A stretch of 64,000 nucleotides of DNA from JANQHS01 sp965267505 (GTDB taxonomy: Bacteria; Bacteroidota; Bacteroidia; Cytophagales; CCMP332), in assembly GCA_965267505.1 (NCBI GenBank), contig OZ254081.1, positions 1,612,001 to 1,676,000 on the forward strand. The letters run 5' to 3'. Below, in pieces: positions 53,971 through 63,176 of this stretch. The notes beneath the pieces were generated by a model. That model saw nothing but the letters and a program-made list of their open reading frames with translations. It ran no database searches and had not been told where the DNA came from. Each line of letters starts with the position of its first letter. Within the stretch, counting starts at the first letter, position 1. Both the position numbers and the translations under genes were made by a program.

Positions 53971-54213
53971 TCAGGACACTTTGGTATGGGTGCCATCACA
54001 GAATGGCTGGTTGCCTGTTCCTTTACATAGACAAAGCCATCTTGATTCTGATTTTTCTGCCTTGAAGACTTTGGGTTTCAGATCCGTCTTTTGGTGACTT
54101 CCATCGCAATAGGGTTGATTAGAAGACAATCCACATGCGCACCAGGCGTAGGTTCTTCCTTCTTCCAGGTCCACCTGCATAGGTGAGTCTCCTGCTCTTT
54201 TTGGGTCATTCAT
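53971..54213 (-). CDS. double CDGSH iron-sulfur protein
   Basis: 80 residues with two CDGSH [2Fe-2S] motifs: CACGLSSNQPYCDGSH at the N-terminal half and CLCKGTGNQPFCDGTH at the C-terminal half. Each has the three Cys and one His ligands in the C-x-C-x8-9-C-x3-H pattern. Small double-CDGSH proteins are redox-active and cytoplasmic, with roles in iron or redox handling. It is a single gene 92 bases before the pirin unit on the same strand. Confidence 0.93.
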   Translation of the reverse strand: MNDPKRAGDSPMQVDLEEGRTYAWCACGLSSNQPYCDGSHQKTDLKPKVFKAEKSESRWLCLCKGTGNQPFCDGTHTKVS

Positions 54214-54388
54214 AATTAGAGAACAATATTGACTATGAATGGTTTACCCCCATCTTATAATTAGCCGAATTGAGATAATTGTTGTAAACACCTCAATCCT
54301 GACACTATGAATCACACTCCTGAAAGATGTCTCAAAAGCCATTCAAGCACCTCGGAAACCGCCAAAACTCACAATTTCCGAACTTCTT

Positions 54389-54441
54389 TTTTTGAAAAAT
54401 AAACCGCTCCCAAATTCAGATCAGTGATCGATGAGAGCGGT
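54389..54441 (-). terminator. terminator of the type A-CTD secreted protein gene
   Basis: Read on the minus strand, ACCGCTC pairs with GAGCGGT across a loop of about 24 bases and is followed by TTATTTTT. It lies 27 bases after the stop of the gene at 54468. The rest of 54214-54388 shows no gene. Confidence 0.65.
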
Positions 54442-54467
54442 CTAGTTTCATAGCTTAGTCTGAGAAA

Positions 54468-56189
54468 TTATTCAATAAGCAATCTTGCTTTGTAAGTTCC
54501 ATTTCCGTGAACTTCCATAGAGTAAACTCCTTTGCTCAGATCGGAAAGATCAAAGGAATGTACTCCTTCCGTAATCTTGGATTCGAATACTTTCCTTCCC
54601 AGTATATCATATAGCTTCATTGTTTGAGCCTCAAAATAATCGGGAACAGAGATGTTCAACACTCCACTAGAAGGATTAGGGAACACTTTGACCTGTGGAT
54701 CGTTTCCATTTCCAAAAAGACCCAGAGTCATATTTACTACCGTGACTTCTACATATGAAGTGTCATTGGGATAATTTGGAGCGGAGACCACATATTCATA
54801 GGTGTACGTTCCATTTGGAATATTATCTGTGGTCAAAACACCATTTACCAATCCACCCGTATTATCTGTATCGATCCATGTTCCCCCAGGGTCCGGAGTT
54901 CCTCCCAAATGAGTAATCAGGTCGACTGTAGTATTTGACGCGTTTACGGTAACGGTTGTAGCTCCAGGATTACCTGCTCTTGGATAGCCAGTGAAGGAAG
55001 CAGTAAATGATAAAGTTGAGCTCAGCGCGCCACAACCATCGTCAGTCACGGTGATCTCCACAGTAAATGGCGTGGAGGAAATTATGTTTGGTTGGAAGGA
55101 CAATGAATTGCTGATCGTATCTGCAGCCTGAACTCCACTCAAACTTTGAGTATTGAATTGATCAACGCCACCAGGCCAATTGATAAAATTCGAGGTGAAA
55201 TTCCATGTCTCATTGGTCATGGGATGCATAGTAGGATCCGTGGATTCAAATTGAATTTCGGCTGGTGCTCCCGTAAAGATGATATCTGTACCATTCACGG
55301 TACTTCCTGGAGGATTGGCAGCGATAAAAGTGCTTGCTGGAGCTACATTGGTCGTACATGCTGTGACCAACATATGATATTGTCTATAGGAAGCACCTAT
55401 CAACGTTCCATTTCTGTATTCTGAGGCCTTGACCCCAAAGGCATAGGTTCCAGCGTTAGTTGGATTCATGGTAATATCTCCGGAAACAGGGTCCAGTGAA
55501 ACATTGGGAAATGGTGAAGAGGCAGAATAACCTGGAGCAAAAGCTACAGATGATAGGTTCCCACCTGCAGGGCTCGATGCATTAAAAGGAGCATAAAAAT
55601 CATATAAGAGAGAATCTCCATCCGGATCTGTTGCCTGGTTGGCAAGGATCTTTGTATATCCGATGCAAGCCATATCAGGATAAATCGGTGCCCAGGTTGG
55701 ACTGCTATTAATAAATGATGCTCCCATTGACTGAACCGCCGGGAAATCCAGGGCCAAAGTGATCCCATTGCTTGAAGGATTTACAATGTTAGATATTGAG
55801 CCTGTTAAACAGCAATTTGTATAAAGGAAGAAATAACCTGAAGGATCATTATATCCAGAATCAAGAAGTACTGTGTTGGAATATGTGACCACTCTCGTGA
55901 TGTAATTATTAGAAATCACACAAGAAGTGGGCAATTGAGGAACTGTATCAATACTCTGAGTTGGCAGGTTAAAGGTTTGGACTAAAGCACTGTTTGATTT
56001 AGCGTAAGCTTCAACATTCAGAGTTTGGGGTGGCATTACTCCACCGGCATCAATGTATGTGACAACCTTCAGCTCATAAGAAAACCCGTTTAAGTGGTTT
56101 AAAACAATTTCACCGCCGTACAGATGAGAGGCTAAAGAAAGGTTAATAGAAAAAATGAAAGAAAGGCCTGTGAGTAAGAATTTCTTCAT
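54468..56189 (-). CDS. T9SS type A sorting domain-containing secreted protein
   Basis: 573 residues. The signal peptide is MKKFLLTGLSFIFSINLSLA. The mature N-terminus SHLYGGEIVLNHLNGFSYEL and Ig/cadherin-like beta repeats (e.g. ATDPDGDSLLYDFYAP, VSGDITMNPTNAGTYAFGVK) recall surface or extracellular proteins of Bacteroidota. The final 75 residues are a type A C-terminal domain: VKVFPNPSSGVLNISVPD, MKLYDILGRKVFES, FDLSDLSKGVYSMEV and the short ending KARLLIE. That domain directs T9SS export and removal or anchoring at the surface. The specific function is unknown. Confidence 0.9.
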   Translation of the reverse strand: MKKFLLTGLSFIFSINLSLASHLYGGEIVLNHLNGFSYELKVVTYIDAGGVMPPQTLNVEAYAKSNSALVQTFNLPTQSIDTVPQLPTSCVISNNYITRVVTYSNTVLLDSGYNDPSGYFFLYTNCCLTGSISNIVNPSSNGITLALDFPAVQSMGASFINSSPTWAPIYPDMACIGYTKILANQATDPDGDSLLYDFYAPFNASSPAGGNLSSVAFAPGYSASSPFPNVSLDPVSGDITMNPTNAGTYAFGVKASEYRNGTLIGASYRQYHMLVTACTTNVAPASTFIAANPPGSTVNGTDIIFTGAPAEIQFESTDPTMHPMTNETWNFTSNFINWPGGVDQFNTQSLSGVQAADTISNSLSFQPNIISSTPFTVEITVTDDGCGALSSTLSFTASFTGYPRAGNPGATTVTVNASNTTVDLITHLGGTPDPGGTWIDTDNTGGLVNGVLTTDNIPNGTYTYEYVVSAPNYPNDTSYVEVTVVNMTLGLFGNGNDPQVKVFPNPSSGVLNISVPDYFEAQTMKLYDILGRKVFESKITEGVHSFDLSDLSKGVYSMEVHGNGTYKARLLIE

Positions 56190-56244
56190 AGTAATTTTTT
56201 GAGTTTTTCAGTTTTCCGACATCAAAAGTAAAGAGCCTAATGTC

Positions 56245-56985
56245 TTAACCTATCACCCAAACCATGGTAATTCCTAGTAACGCACCTAAAAGAGCGGGAA
56301 GGGTCTCTTTTAAGCGAAAACCATGATCTTTTCTGGCTTCGAAGATAATAGTCATGGATATATACAAAAGGCTCCCGGTAGCGAGGCCATATAAAACCTG
56401 TAATTGCTCGCTTGAAAGAATCTCGTTATGACTAAGGGAGTTGCCCAGGTAGAGTCCGATAGGGCTCATAAGAGCAAATAAGCTTAAGAAAACAATTACT
56501 TTGAACTTTCCTGAAGATTCACTCATAACGCTGGCTAAAGCAATTGAAGCGGGTATCTTGTGAACCAGGATGGCTGCCAAAAGCCCCATCCCTGCCCAAG
56601 TCCCTGAGACTTCAAGATTCGGTACTAACATAGTACCTTCCACCAATGCATGTATGGAAAGTGCTACCAACAAAGAAACGCCTGAGACTATGGAGGCAGG
56701 ATTTTTAAAGTGATGTTGGGCATGCATATGTCCATGCTCAACCCCATAAGTAAACCCTTCCAACAGCATCTGTCCGAATAGGCCCACAACTACCCAAGTT
56801 CCGAGGGAATGAGCATTTGGACTATGCTCAAAGATCTCAGGAAAAAGATGACCGCAGATCAGGGTTAGCAAATATGCTCCACTAAAGGTCAGAATGAACT
56901 TAAAACCAGGTTTTCCAGGCCCTTTTTTTAATAAGACCAAAAACCCTGGAAGGAAGGTAAATGCCAGTAAGAGTAAATAGGTCAT
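56245..56985 (-). CDS. ZIP family metal transporter
   Basis: 246 residues with about eight hydrophobic segments. ZIP-type metal motifs are LSIHALVEGTML in helix IV (H-x3-EG) and HKIPASIALASVM in helix V (HK.P, with A where E is more common). A histidine-rich loop, HGHMHAQHH, lies between helices III and IV. The family moves zinc, iron or related divalent metals into the cytoplasm; the metal is not determined. The ATG start overlaps the upstream methyltransferase gene by 4 nt. Confidence 0.85.
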   Translation of the reverse strand: MTYLLLLAFTFLPGFLVLLKKGPGKPGFKFILTFSGAYLLTLICGHLFPEIFEHSPNAHSLGTWVVVGLFGQMLLEGFTYGVEHGHMHAQHHFKNPASIVSGVSLLVALSIHALVEGTMLVPNLEVSGTWAGMGLLAAILVHKIPASIALASVMSESSGKFKVIVFLSLFALMSPIGLYLGNSLSHNEILSSEQLQVLYGLATGSLLYISMTIIFEARKDHGFRLKETLPALLGALLGITMVWVIG

Positions 56986-57716
56986 TCCTGAGTCTTTTTG
57001 GATCTTATGATCAACCTGGGAGATTTGTCTTTTTCAAATTGTGGAAGATGGTAATCTCCATAGACCTCCATTATTTCAAAGCCAGCACTTTCCAAATATT
57101 GGCTCATTCTTTCCATGTCCAATAATCTCAATTTTTCATAAAAAGTTTCGTTTTCAACCCTTATCGCCTTTTCGAGGAAATCACCCCTGACCTCTTTTTT
57201 TATTTGAAATGATTTACCTCCTTTTTCTATTTCTTCTTCGTGGGGTAGGCATTTTTTTATGAAATCGATATTGAGGTAATCGATGACGAATTCCCCATTC
57301 GATGTTAATGATTTTTGAATGTTCTTAAGAGCTTTTTGATCCTCCTCGATGGTTTCAAAATAACCAAAAGAAGAAAAAAGGTTCAGTGCCAGTTCAAAAC
57401 CAGCACCTGGAATAGGGTCTCTAATATCTGAAAGATAAAATTCGGAATTCCTTAAATTCCGCTTTTTTGCTTCCTGGATCATTCTTGGACTGAGATCTAT
57501 GCCTGTAGGTCTAAATCCTGCCTGTTCTAAAAAGAGAGAATGCCTTCCGTTGCCGCAACAAATATCAAGGACCTTGCTTCCAGGTTTAACACCTAATTTT
57601 TCTATCAATTGACCGAGAAAAGAGGCTGATTCCTTCTCGTCATGGTCTTTGTAAAGCAGTGGGTAGTAAGGGGAGTCGAACCAGGTTCGAAACCATTCAG
57701 TCTTGGCAGTCGTCAA
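56982..57716 (-). CDS. class I SAM-dependent methyltransferase
   Basis: 244 residues. WFDSPYYPLLYKDHDEKE starts the family block, followed by the S-adenosylmethionine site KVLDICCGNGRHSLFLEQ, PTGIDLSPRMIQEAKKR and ELALNLFSSFGYF. The arrangement is that of small stand-alone methyltransferases of unknown substrate, frequent in Bacteroidota. The start is TTG overlapping the stop of the PspC gene as TTGA. It is part of the operon running from the ABC exporter to the ZIP gene. Confidence 0.83.
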   Translation of the reverse strand: MTTAKTEWFRTWFDSPYYPLLYKDHDEKESASFLGQLIEKLGVKPGSKVLDICCGNGRHSLFLEQAGFRPTGIDLSPRMIQEAKKRNLRNSEFYLSDIRDPIPGAGFELALNLFSSFGYFETIEEDQKALKNIQKSLTSNGEFVIDYLNIDFIKKCLPHEEEIEKGGKSFQIKKEVRGDFLEKAIRVENETFYEKLRLLDMERMSQYLESAGFEIMEVYGDYHLPQFEKDKSPRLIIRSKKTQE

Positions 57717-57901
57717 TAGGCTTGGGGCATTGCAATTGCGAGAATTATGTAAATAAGGATAGGACTGCCTACGCCGGCCAGGGTAAGAACAATGAAGATT
57801 ACTCTAACCAGCGTGCTATCCCAACCCAGATATTCTGCCAGACCTCCACATACCCCGAAGAGGACCTTATCACTTAGTGATTTGGTAAGCTTCTTTGTCA
57901 T
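57713..57901 (-). CDS. PspC domain-containing protein
   Basis: 62 residues, essentially one PspC domain: KVLFGVCGGLAEYLGWDSTL followed by the membrane helix VRVIFIVLTLAGVGSPILIYIILAIAMP. PspC domains occur in the phage-shock envelope stress response, but stand-alone copies like this have no proven role. It overlaps its neighbours by 4 nt on both sides (ATGA upstream and TTGA downstream). Confidence 0.92.
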   Translation of the reverse strand: MTKKLTKSLSDKVLFGVCGGLAEYLGWDSTLVRVIFIVLTLAGVGSPILIYIILAIAMPQAY

Positions 57902-58428
57902 TCCATTACAGCGATTTCAAGAATGAGCACGCTATCGCCCTGGTATCTTTCAATTGAGAATTCACCCAGCTCATAGTCATTCTCTTTAGCAAAGTCTTCA
58001 AGCATTTGGTAAACCTTCAAAGGAACCTGAAAAACTGTATGCTCGATCTTGGCTCTTAATACATGCGTAGGATCCACCATCCTTTTCTCCCAACCAGGAG
58101 GCGGTGGAGCATCAGGATCATTGGGAATCACTCCCACAAAGGCTTTTAAGGGTCCATATTTATCATCCTTCCTCGGATCATTATAAAAGACAGCGGCTGA
58201 AATACCCTCCCGATAATGAGCACCCACCAAGCTGTCCATTTCCCGAAATAGGGCTCTTAATTGGCTACTTCTGTGTCCACCCTCATAATACTTTCCGATT
58301 ATGGTAAAACCGGGTTCCTCGTGGACCGTGATATCAGGTTTGTGTTGATATTGAAGAACTTCGTATACGATGATAAAGATCAGAAGGAAGGACCCGCCTA
58401 TCATCAACCATTTGTTGGAGATCTTCAT
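57898..58428 (-). CDS. membrane-anchored GyrI-like ligand-binding domain protein
   Basis: 176 residues. One N-terminal membrane helix (WLMIGGSFLLIFIIVYEVL) is followed by a soluble domain at about 35-175 with the GyrI/AraC-effector pattern: FTIIGKYYEGGHRSSQLRALF, SAAVFYNDPRKDDKYGPLKA and LEDFAKENDYELGEFSIERY. GyrI-like domains bind small hydrophobic or drug-like molecules. The membrane anchor plus this domain recalls the layout of TEX264-like proteins. Function is unknown. It overlaps the ABC exporter gene upstream by ATGA. Confidence 0.7.
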   Translation of the reverse strand: MKISNKWLMIGGSFLLIFIIVYEVLQYQHKPDITVHEEPGFTIIGKYYEGGHRSSQLRALFREMDSLVGAHYREGISAAVFYNDPRKDDKYGPLKAFVGVIPNDPDAPPPPGWEKRMVDPTHVLRAKIEHTVFQVPLKVYQMLEDFAKENDYELGEFSIERYQGDSVLILEIAVME

Positions 58429-60209
58429 TGTAATTCAGGTACGTTTTTGAATTGAAGTTCGTACAAGTTACGATAAACACCATTTTGTTTCAAAAGTTCT
58501 TCATGCTGGCCTCTTTCAACTATTTTTCCGTGGTCGAGCACCAGAATCTCCCCTGCTTTTTCAATGGTTGAGAGTCTGTGAGCAATAACCAATGAGGTCC
58601 TTCCCCTCATCATTTTCCCTATGGCTTCCTGTATCAACTCTTCTGTTTCAACATCAACAGAGGAGGTAGCTTCATCCAGGATGATTATTTCGGGGTCATA
58701 AACCATTGCTCGAATAAAGGAGATCAATTGTCTTTGCCCGACAGAAAGGGTCGCTCCCCTTTCCATGACATTGTAATCATATCCCCCTGGCAATTTCTCA
58801 ATGAAGGTATCTGCTCCGACGAATTCTGCTGTCTCCTTTACTTTTTGAAAGGGGATGTGCGGATTCCTAAGTGTAATATTGTTAAGGATACTATCCGAGA
58901 AGAGAAACACATCTTGGAGAACGAGTCCTACATGCTTCCTCAGGTATCCCAGTTCATAATCTTTGATATCGACTCCGTCCAGGGAGATCTGTCCTTGCTG
59001 GATATCGTAGAATCGATTCAGGAGGTTTATCGTGGAGGTTTTTCCAGCACCAGTTGCCCCAACGAGGGCAAGGCTTCCTCCGGCTGGTATCTCGAATGAA
59101 ATTCCCTTTAAAACCGGGTTTTCAGGATCATACCCAAATTGCACATTTTCAAATTTTACATTTCCCTCGATCCTTTCAGGTTTTAGTGAACCGGTATTTT
59201 GGATCTGTTCATCGCTATCCAATAATCGAAATATCCTTTCCGAGCTAACCACACCCATCTGAAGGGTATTGAAGCGGTCAGCGATCATCCTGATGGGTCG
59301 GAAGAACATGGAGATGTACATGATAAAAGCAACCAAAACTCCCAAGGTCACTTCCTCCGAAAGAACACCCTTTGCTCCGTACCAAACCAGTAATCCAGTT
59401 CCAGCTGCACCGATTACCTCAGCAACCGGAAAATAGATCGAATAATAGTTTACCGAATTCAGGTTGGCTCTTAAATGTTCCCGATTGATCTTTTCAAACT
59501 TGCCATACTCTCTTTTTTCTGAGTTGAAGATTTGGACTATGCTCATTCCGGTGATATGTTCCTGAACAAAGGCATTCAACTGGGCAACTGCATTTCTTAC
59601 CTCATTAAATGATTTTTTGATCTTCTCCTTGAAAATGTAGGTGCTGATCAAGAGAATAGGCAGCATGGAAAGAGATACTAATGTCAATTTCCAATTGGTA
59701 TTAAACATGATGATCAGGATAAAGACCAATTGAAGTAGGTCCCCAACGATAGCGGCAAATCCTTGCGAGAAGATGTCGCTTAATGTTTCTATATCTGAGA
59801 TGTTTCGGGTTACCAACCTACCAATCTGGGTGTTGTCGAAGAACTTGACCTTCATCTTCATGATGTGTTGGTATAACTGAACCCGGATATCTCGGATAAC
59901 GGTCTGTCCCAAAAGTTCGGATGAATAGGTGTGAAAATATTGGGCTATGGCTTGGATCACCAATAGCCCCAATAGGATCATGGTGAGTTCGATAAGTCCA
60001 GGGATATCACGGTTGGCGATCTCATTGTCGATCATCCGGCTGATCAGGTAGGGCCTAATTGGTGCCACTCCAGCAGAAAAGACCGTCAGAAAGACCACAA
60101 GGCCGAAAAGTCCTTTGTATGGGCGCACATATCCAAAGACTCTTTTCAGAACCTTAACATCAAGGATATTTCCCTTGCTTACGTTTTTCGAGTCATCCGC
60201 TGCGCTCAA
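58425..60209 (-). CDS. ABC exporter, fused permease and ATPase (MsbA/MDR type)
   Basis: 594 residues. A six-helix transmembrane domain (about 20-330) is followed by an ATPase domain (about 350-590) with Walker A GATGAGKTS, Q-loop LVLQDVFLFSD, signature TLSVGQRQL, Walker B IIILDEATSSVD and H-loop IAHRLSTIEKA. This half-transporter layout exports lipids, drugs or peptides as a dimer; the substrate is not known. The start is TTG at 60209 and no in-frame ATG comes before the membrane domain. It is the first gene of the operon with the GyrI-like, PspC, methyltransferase and ZIP genes. Confidence 0.9.
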   Translation of the reverse strand: MSAADDSKNVSKGNILDVKVLKRVFGYVRPYKGLFGLVVFLTVFSAGVAPIRPYLISRMIDNEIANRDIPGLIELTMILLGLLVIQAIAQYFHTYSSELLGQTVIRDIRVQLYQHIMKMKVKFFDNTQIGRLVTRNISDIETLSDIFSQGFAAIVGDLLQLVFILIIMFNTNWKLTLVSLSMLPILLISTYIFKEKIKKSFNEVRNAVAQLNAFVQEHITGMSIVQIFNSEKREYGKFEKINREHLRANLNSVNYYSIYFPVAEVIGAAGTGLLVWYGAKGVLSEEVTLGVLVAFIMYISMFFRPIRMIADRFNTLQMGVVSSERIFRLLDSDEQIQNTGSLKPERIEGNVKFENVQFGYDPENPVLKGISFEIPAGGSLALVGATGAGKTSTINLLNRFYDIQQGQISLDGVDIKDYELGYLRKHVGLVLQDVFLFSDSILNNITLRNPHIPFQKVKETAEFVGADTFIEKLPGGYDYNVMERGATLSVGQRQLISFIRAMVYDPEIIILDEATSSVDVETEELIQEAIGKMMRGRTSLVIAHRLSTIEKAGEILVLDHGKIVERGQHEELLKQNGVYRNLYELQFKNVPELQ

Positions 60210-60341
60210 TCAGTAAAATTTTGTGGCCAAACTGAGGAAGTCTTCCCTTACCAACAAATTTTTATTCCTCTGGTTCCTGAACAATGCGAACTTTTGATGC
60301 TCTTTCAACATTTTATAGTTTCATCCTAAGATTTACCAGCC

Positions 60342-61007
60342 ATGAAAAAGACATTCGATTTTCTAAAAAGACTCAAAAAGAATAACAACCGGGAATGGTT
60401 CAATGATAACAAGTCCGAATTCCTTGAATCCAAGGCAGAGTTCGAGGAGCTGGTGACGAGGATCGTTATGGAATTAGAATCCCATGACGTGGTCGATCAT
60501 GCCAAGACAAAGGTCTTCAGGATCTACCGGGATGTCAGATTTTCTAAGGACAAGACTCCATACAATTCGTATTGGAGAGTGGCAATCTATCGCTCTGGCA
60601 AGGAAAGAAGAGGAACCTATTATATGCATCTGGAGCCAGGAGGGGAGACAGTGATCCTCGGTGGGTTTTACGGTCCTGAGCCAGGCGATCTTTTGCATAT
60701 ACGTAAACAAATATCCCTTGATCCTAGCCCTTTGAACAAACTGATGGCAAACAAAAACTTCAAGGAATTTTACGGGAAGATGGAAGGTGAAAAGTTGAAA
60801 ACCGCTCCCAAGGGCTTTGAGAAAGACGATCCGAGTCTGGAACTGATACAGCACAAGAGCTTTTACTTTCGTCACGTATTTTCAGACCAAGAGGTCCTTG
60901 ACCCAAATTTTCCCAAGAATGTAAGCCAAGGATGGAAGAAGATCAGGCCATTTTTTGATTACATGTCTGATATTCTGACTACGGACCTGGATGGAAATCC
61001 TATTTGA
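60342..61007 (+). CDS. DUF2461 (TIGR02453) family protein
   Basis: 221 residues. The family start FDFLKRLKKNNNREWFNDNK and the blocks KVFRIYRDVRFSKDKTPYNS, YYMHLEPGGETVILGGFYGP and KSFYFRHVFSDQEVLD are clear. The biochemical function is unknown. The gene stands alone between the divergent ABC exporter and the convergent truA. Confidence 0.88.
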   Translation: MKKTFDFLKRLKKNNNREWFNDNKSEFLESKAEFEELVTRIVMELESHDVVDHAKTKVFRIYRDVRFSKDKTPYNSYWRVAIYRSGKERRGTYYMHLEPGGETVILGGFYGPEPGDLLHIRKQISLDPSPLNKLMANKNFKEFYGKMEGEKLKTAPKGFEKDDPSLELIQHKSFYFRHVFSDQEVLDPNFPKNVSQGWKKIRPFFDYMSDILTTDLDGNPI

Positions 61008-61055
61008 AAAAGTTTGGAGTGGGAAGAATGTAGTTTGAAAAGATCTTCCTACTCC

Positions 61056-61802
61056 CTACTCAAAACTCCCTTCTGGATAAATTACGCTTTGAAGGTATAA
61101 TCCCTCCGCAGGAGCAGCCCCCCCCGCTTTGTTTCTGTCCTTTGAGAGAAGTATTGATGCAAATTCCTTGGTGCTGATCTTCTTTTGACCTACCTGGAGA
61201 AGGGTACCTACAAGTATTCTTACCATCCCCCTGAGGAATCTATTGGCAGAAATTTCAAAATGGATCTCATCGGAATGTTCTGACCAATAAGCTTCGAAAA
61301 TTTGGCATTCATGGCCCTCTTGATCCACGTTGATCTTTGAAAAGCTTGAGAAATCATGTCTTCCTACAATTTGTCTGGAAGCCTCATTCATCAGAGCGAT
61401 ATCAAGGTCATAATTTATGAAGGTAGCTTCTTCGAAACGGAATGGATCCCGGCTTTTGGTGAACCTGTATAGGTAACTTCTTTTTTCCGCCGCGAACCGA
61501 GCATTAAAACCAGGATCTTTGGCTTTGAGGATAGACCGAATAACGATGTCATTTGGAAGATTACCATTCAGACCCAAAACCAATTTTCCTGGGTCAATTT
61601 TCTTTTGAGTATCGAAATGAGCGAATTGTTGGAGAGCATGAACTCCTGAATCAGTTCTTCCGCTTCCCTGAGTTACAATGGTCGTATCCAGGATTTTGCT
61701 AAGTGCTTCGTTGATCAATCCCTGAATCGTGACCGCATTTTCCTGCACTTGCCATCCATGGTAATGGGTCCCTTTGAACGATATCTCAAGGAAATATCTC
61801 AT
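61056..61802 (-). CDS. truA: tRNA pseudouridine(38-40) synthase TruA
   Basis: 248 residues, full length. The start RYFLEISFKGTHYHGWQVQ and the active-site block TQGSGRTDSGVHALQQFAHF, with its catalytic aspartate in RTDSGVHA, are typical. FNARFAAEKRSYLYRF and FLRGMVRILVGTLLQVG complete the family pattern. The enzyme makes pseudouridine at positions 38-40 of the tRNA anticodon arm. It has its own ATG start and is divergent from the DEAD-box helicase gene. Confidence 0.95.
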   Translation of the reverse strand: MRYFLEISFKGTHYHGWQVQENAVTIQGLINEALSKILDTTIVTQGSGRTDSGVHALQQFAHFDTQKKIDPGKLVLGLNGNLPNDIVIRSILKAKDPGFNARFAAEKRSYLYRFTKSRDPFRFEEATFINYDLDIALMNEASRQIVGRHDFSSFSKINVDQEGHECQIFEAYWSEHSDEIHFEISANRFLRGMVRILVGTLLQVGQKKISTKEFASILLSKDRNKAGGAAPAEGLYLQSVIYPEGSFE

Positions 61803-61867
61803 CTGGCAAAGCTAATTAAGCGGCAAGGGATTTCTATGGCTAATGCAAAAACTTGGATATTTGATGC

Positions 61868-63130
61868 GTGAGTAATGGCTTTGAAAATTTTTCATTGAAT
61901 CCGCAAATCCTTAAGGCGGTAGACGAGCAAGGATATACTGCGCCCACAGAAATACAGGAGAAGGCGATCCCAAGAATTTTAAGCGGTCAACAGATCATTG
62001 GAATCGCACAAACAGGAACAGGGAAAACAGCTGCTTATATTTTGCCTATCCTAATGAGACTGAAGTTCTCAATGGAGGAAGGACCCCGAGCGTTGATCTT
62101 GGTTCCTACAAAGGAACTTTCCATACAAGTAGAACGGGAGGCAAGGAAGTTTTCCTCTTCTCTGGATATTAAGATCGTTGCCCTCTACGGAGGAACGCGA
62201 TTGACCGAGCAAAGGAAAGAACTGGAAGAGGGCTGTGATCTGCTTATTTCGACACCCGGGAGATTAATGGAAATGTACAGAGATCAAAGAGTAAGACTTG
62301 ATCTCATCAAGCATGTGGTTTTGGATGAAGCCGACCGTTTAATGGATCTTGGTTTTAAGCCTCAGATCAGAAATCTTTTGGAATGGTTGCCCCGGAAAAG
62401 ACAGAATCTTCTTTTTTCGGCCTCTTATCCTGATTCGGTTGAGAGTTTTGCAGCTGAGTTTATCGATTTTGCGGAAAGGGTGGAGGTAACCCCTCAGTCC
62501 ACCCCGGCCGAAACAGTTTCCCAAAGCGTTTTTCATGTTGAGAATTTCCAGTCAAAGCTGAATTTGCTGGTTTACCTCCTAAAACAGGAAGACAAGGGAA
62601 AGACTCTCGTTTTTGCCAGAACCCGTCAGAATGTAAATAAAGTAGCTGAGGTACTTGAAAAAAGTTTGAAACAAGATCTTAGGATATTGCATGCAAATAA
62701 GAGTCAGAATTCAAGGATCAATTCGATCCGTACTTTTTCTGACGGCGAAGTATTATTAATGGTTGCAACCGATGTTTCCGCCAGGGGAATTGATGTTGAA
62801 GATGTTGAATTGGTGGTCAATTTTGATGTGCCTCTTATGTATGAGGATTATGTTCACCGGATCGGTAGAAGTGGAAGGGCAGGCAAAAAAGGCAACTCAA
62901 TAACCTTTGCCAACAAGGCAGAGCGAATGCATTTAAGAAAAATTGAAAAGCTTATCAAAATGACCATCCCTGAAATGAAAATCCCTGAAGAGGTTGAGCT
63001 CACAAAAACCCCAAAACAGGAGATCATTGAGATCGAAAGAGAGATCGATCGTATAAAAAGGAGAGATGACCCTAATTTCAAGGGAGCTTTTCACCAAAAG
63101 AAATTTCCAAAAGAAAAAAGGAAGAAATAA
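61868..63130 (+). CDS. DEAD-box RNA helicase
   Basis: 420 residues with the helicase core and a short basic tail (KKFPKEKRKK). Motifs are Q-motif GYTAPTEIQ, I AQTGTGKT, Ia PTKELS, Ib TPGR, II DEAD, III SAS in place of the usual SAT, IV LVFARTR, V TDVSARGID and VI HRIGRSGR. The start codon is GTG at 61868. It probably remodels RNA during ribosome assembly or decay; the exact orthologue (RhlE, SrmB and others) is not certain. Confidence 0.93.
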   Translation: MSNGFENFSLNPQILKAVDEQGYTAPTEIQEKAIPRILSGQQIIGIAQTGTGKTAAYILPILMRLKFSMEEGPRALILVPTKELSIQVEREARKFSSSLDIKIVALYGGTRLTEQRKELEEGCDLLISTPGRLMEMYRDQRVRLDLIKHVVLDEADRLMDLGFKPQIRNLLEWLPRKRQNLLFSASYPDSVESFAAEFIDFAERVEVTPQSTPAETVSQSVFHVENFQSKLNLLVYLLKQEDKGKTLVFARTRQNVNKVAEVLEKSLKQDLRILHANKSQNSRINSIRTFSDGEVLLMVATDVSARGIDVEDVELVVNFDVPLMYEDYVHRIGRSGRAGKKGNSITFANKAERMHLRKIEKLIKMTIPEMKIPEEVELTKTPKQEIIEIEREIDRIKRRDDPNFKGAFHQKKFPKEKRKK

Positions 63131-63176
63131 TGGTCTTGTCTGAATAATGAAGTTTTTGGGATAGATTTAAAAAGTT

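Noticed and set aside
54307..54402. A 31-codon plus-strand frame in the gap before the type A-CTD gene
   Set aside because: It is too short, has no recognisable features and ends at the edge of a minus-strand terminator.
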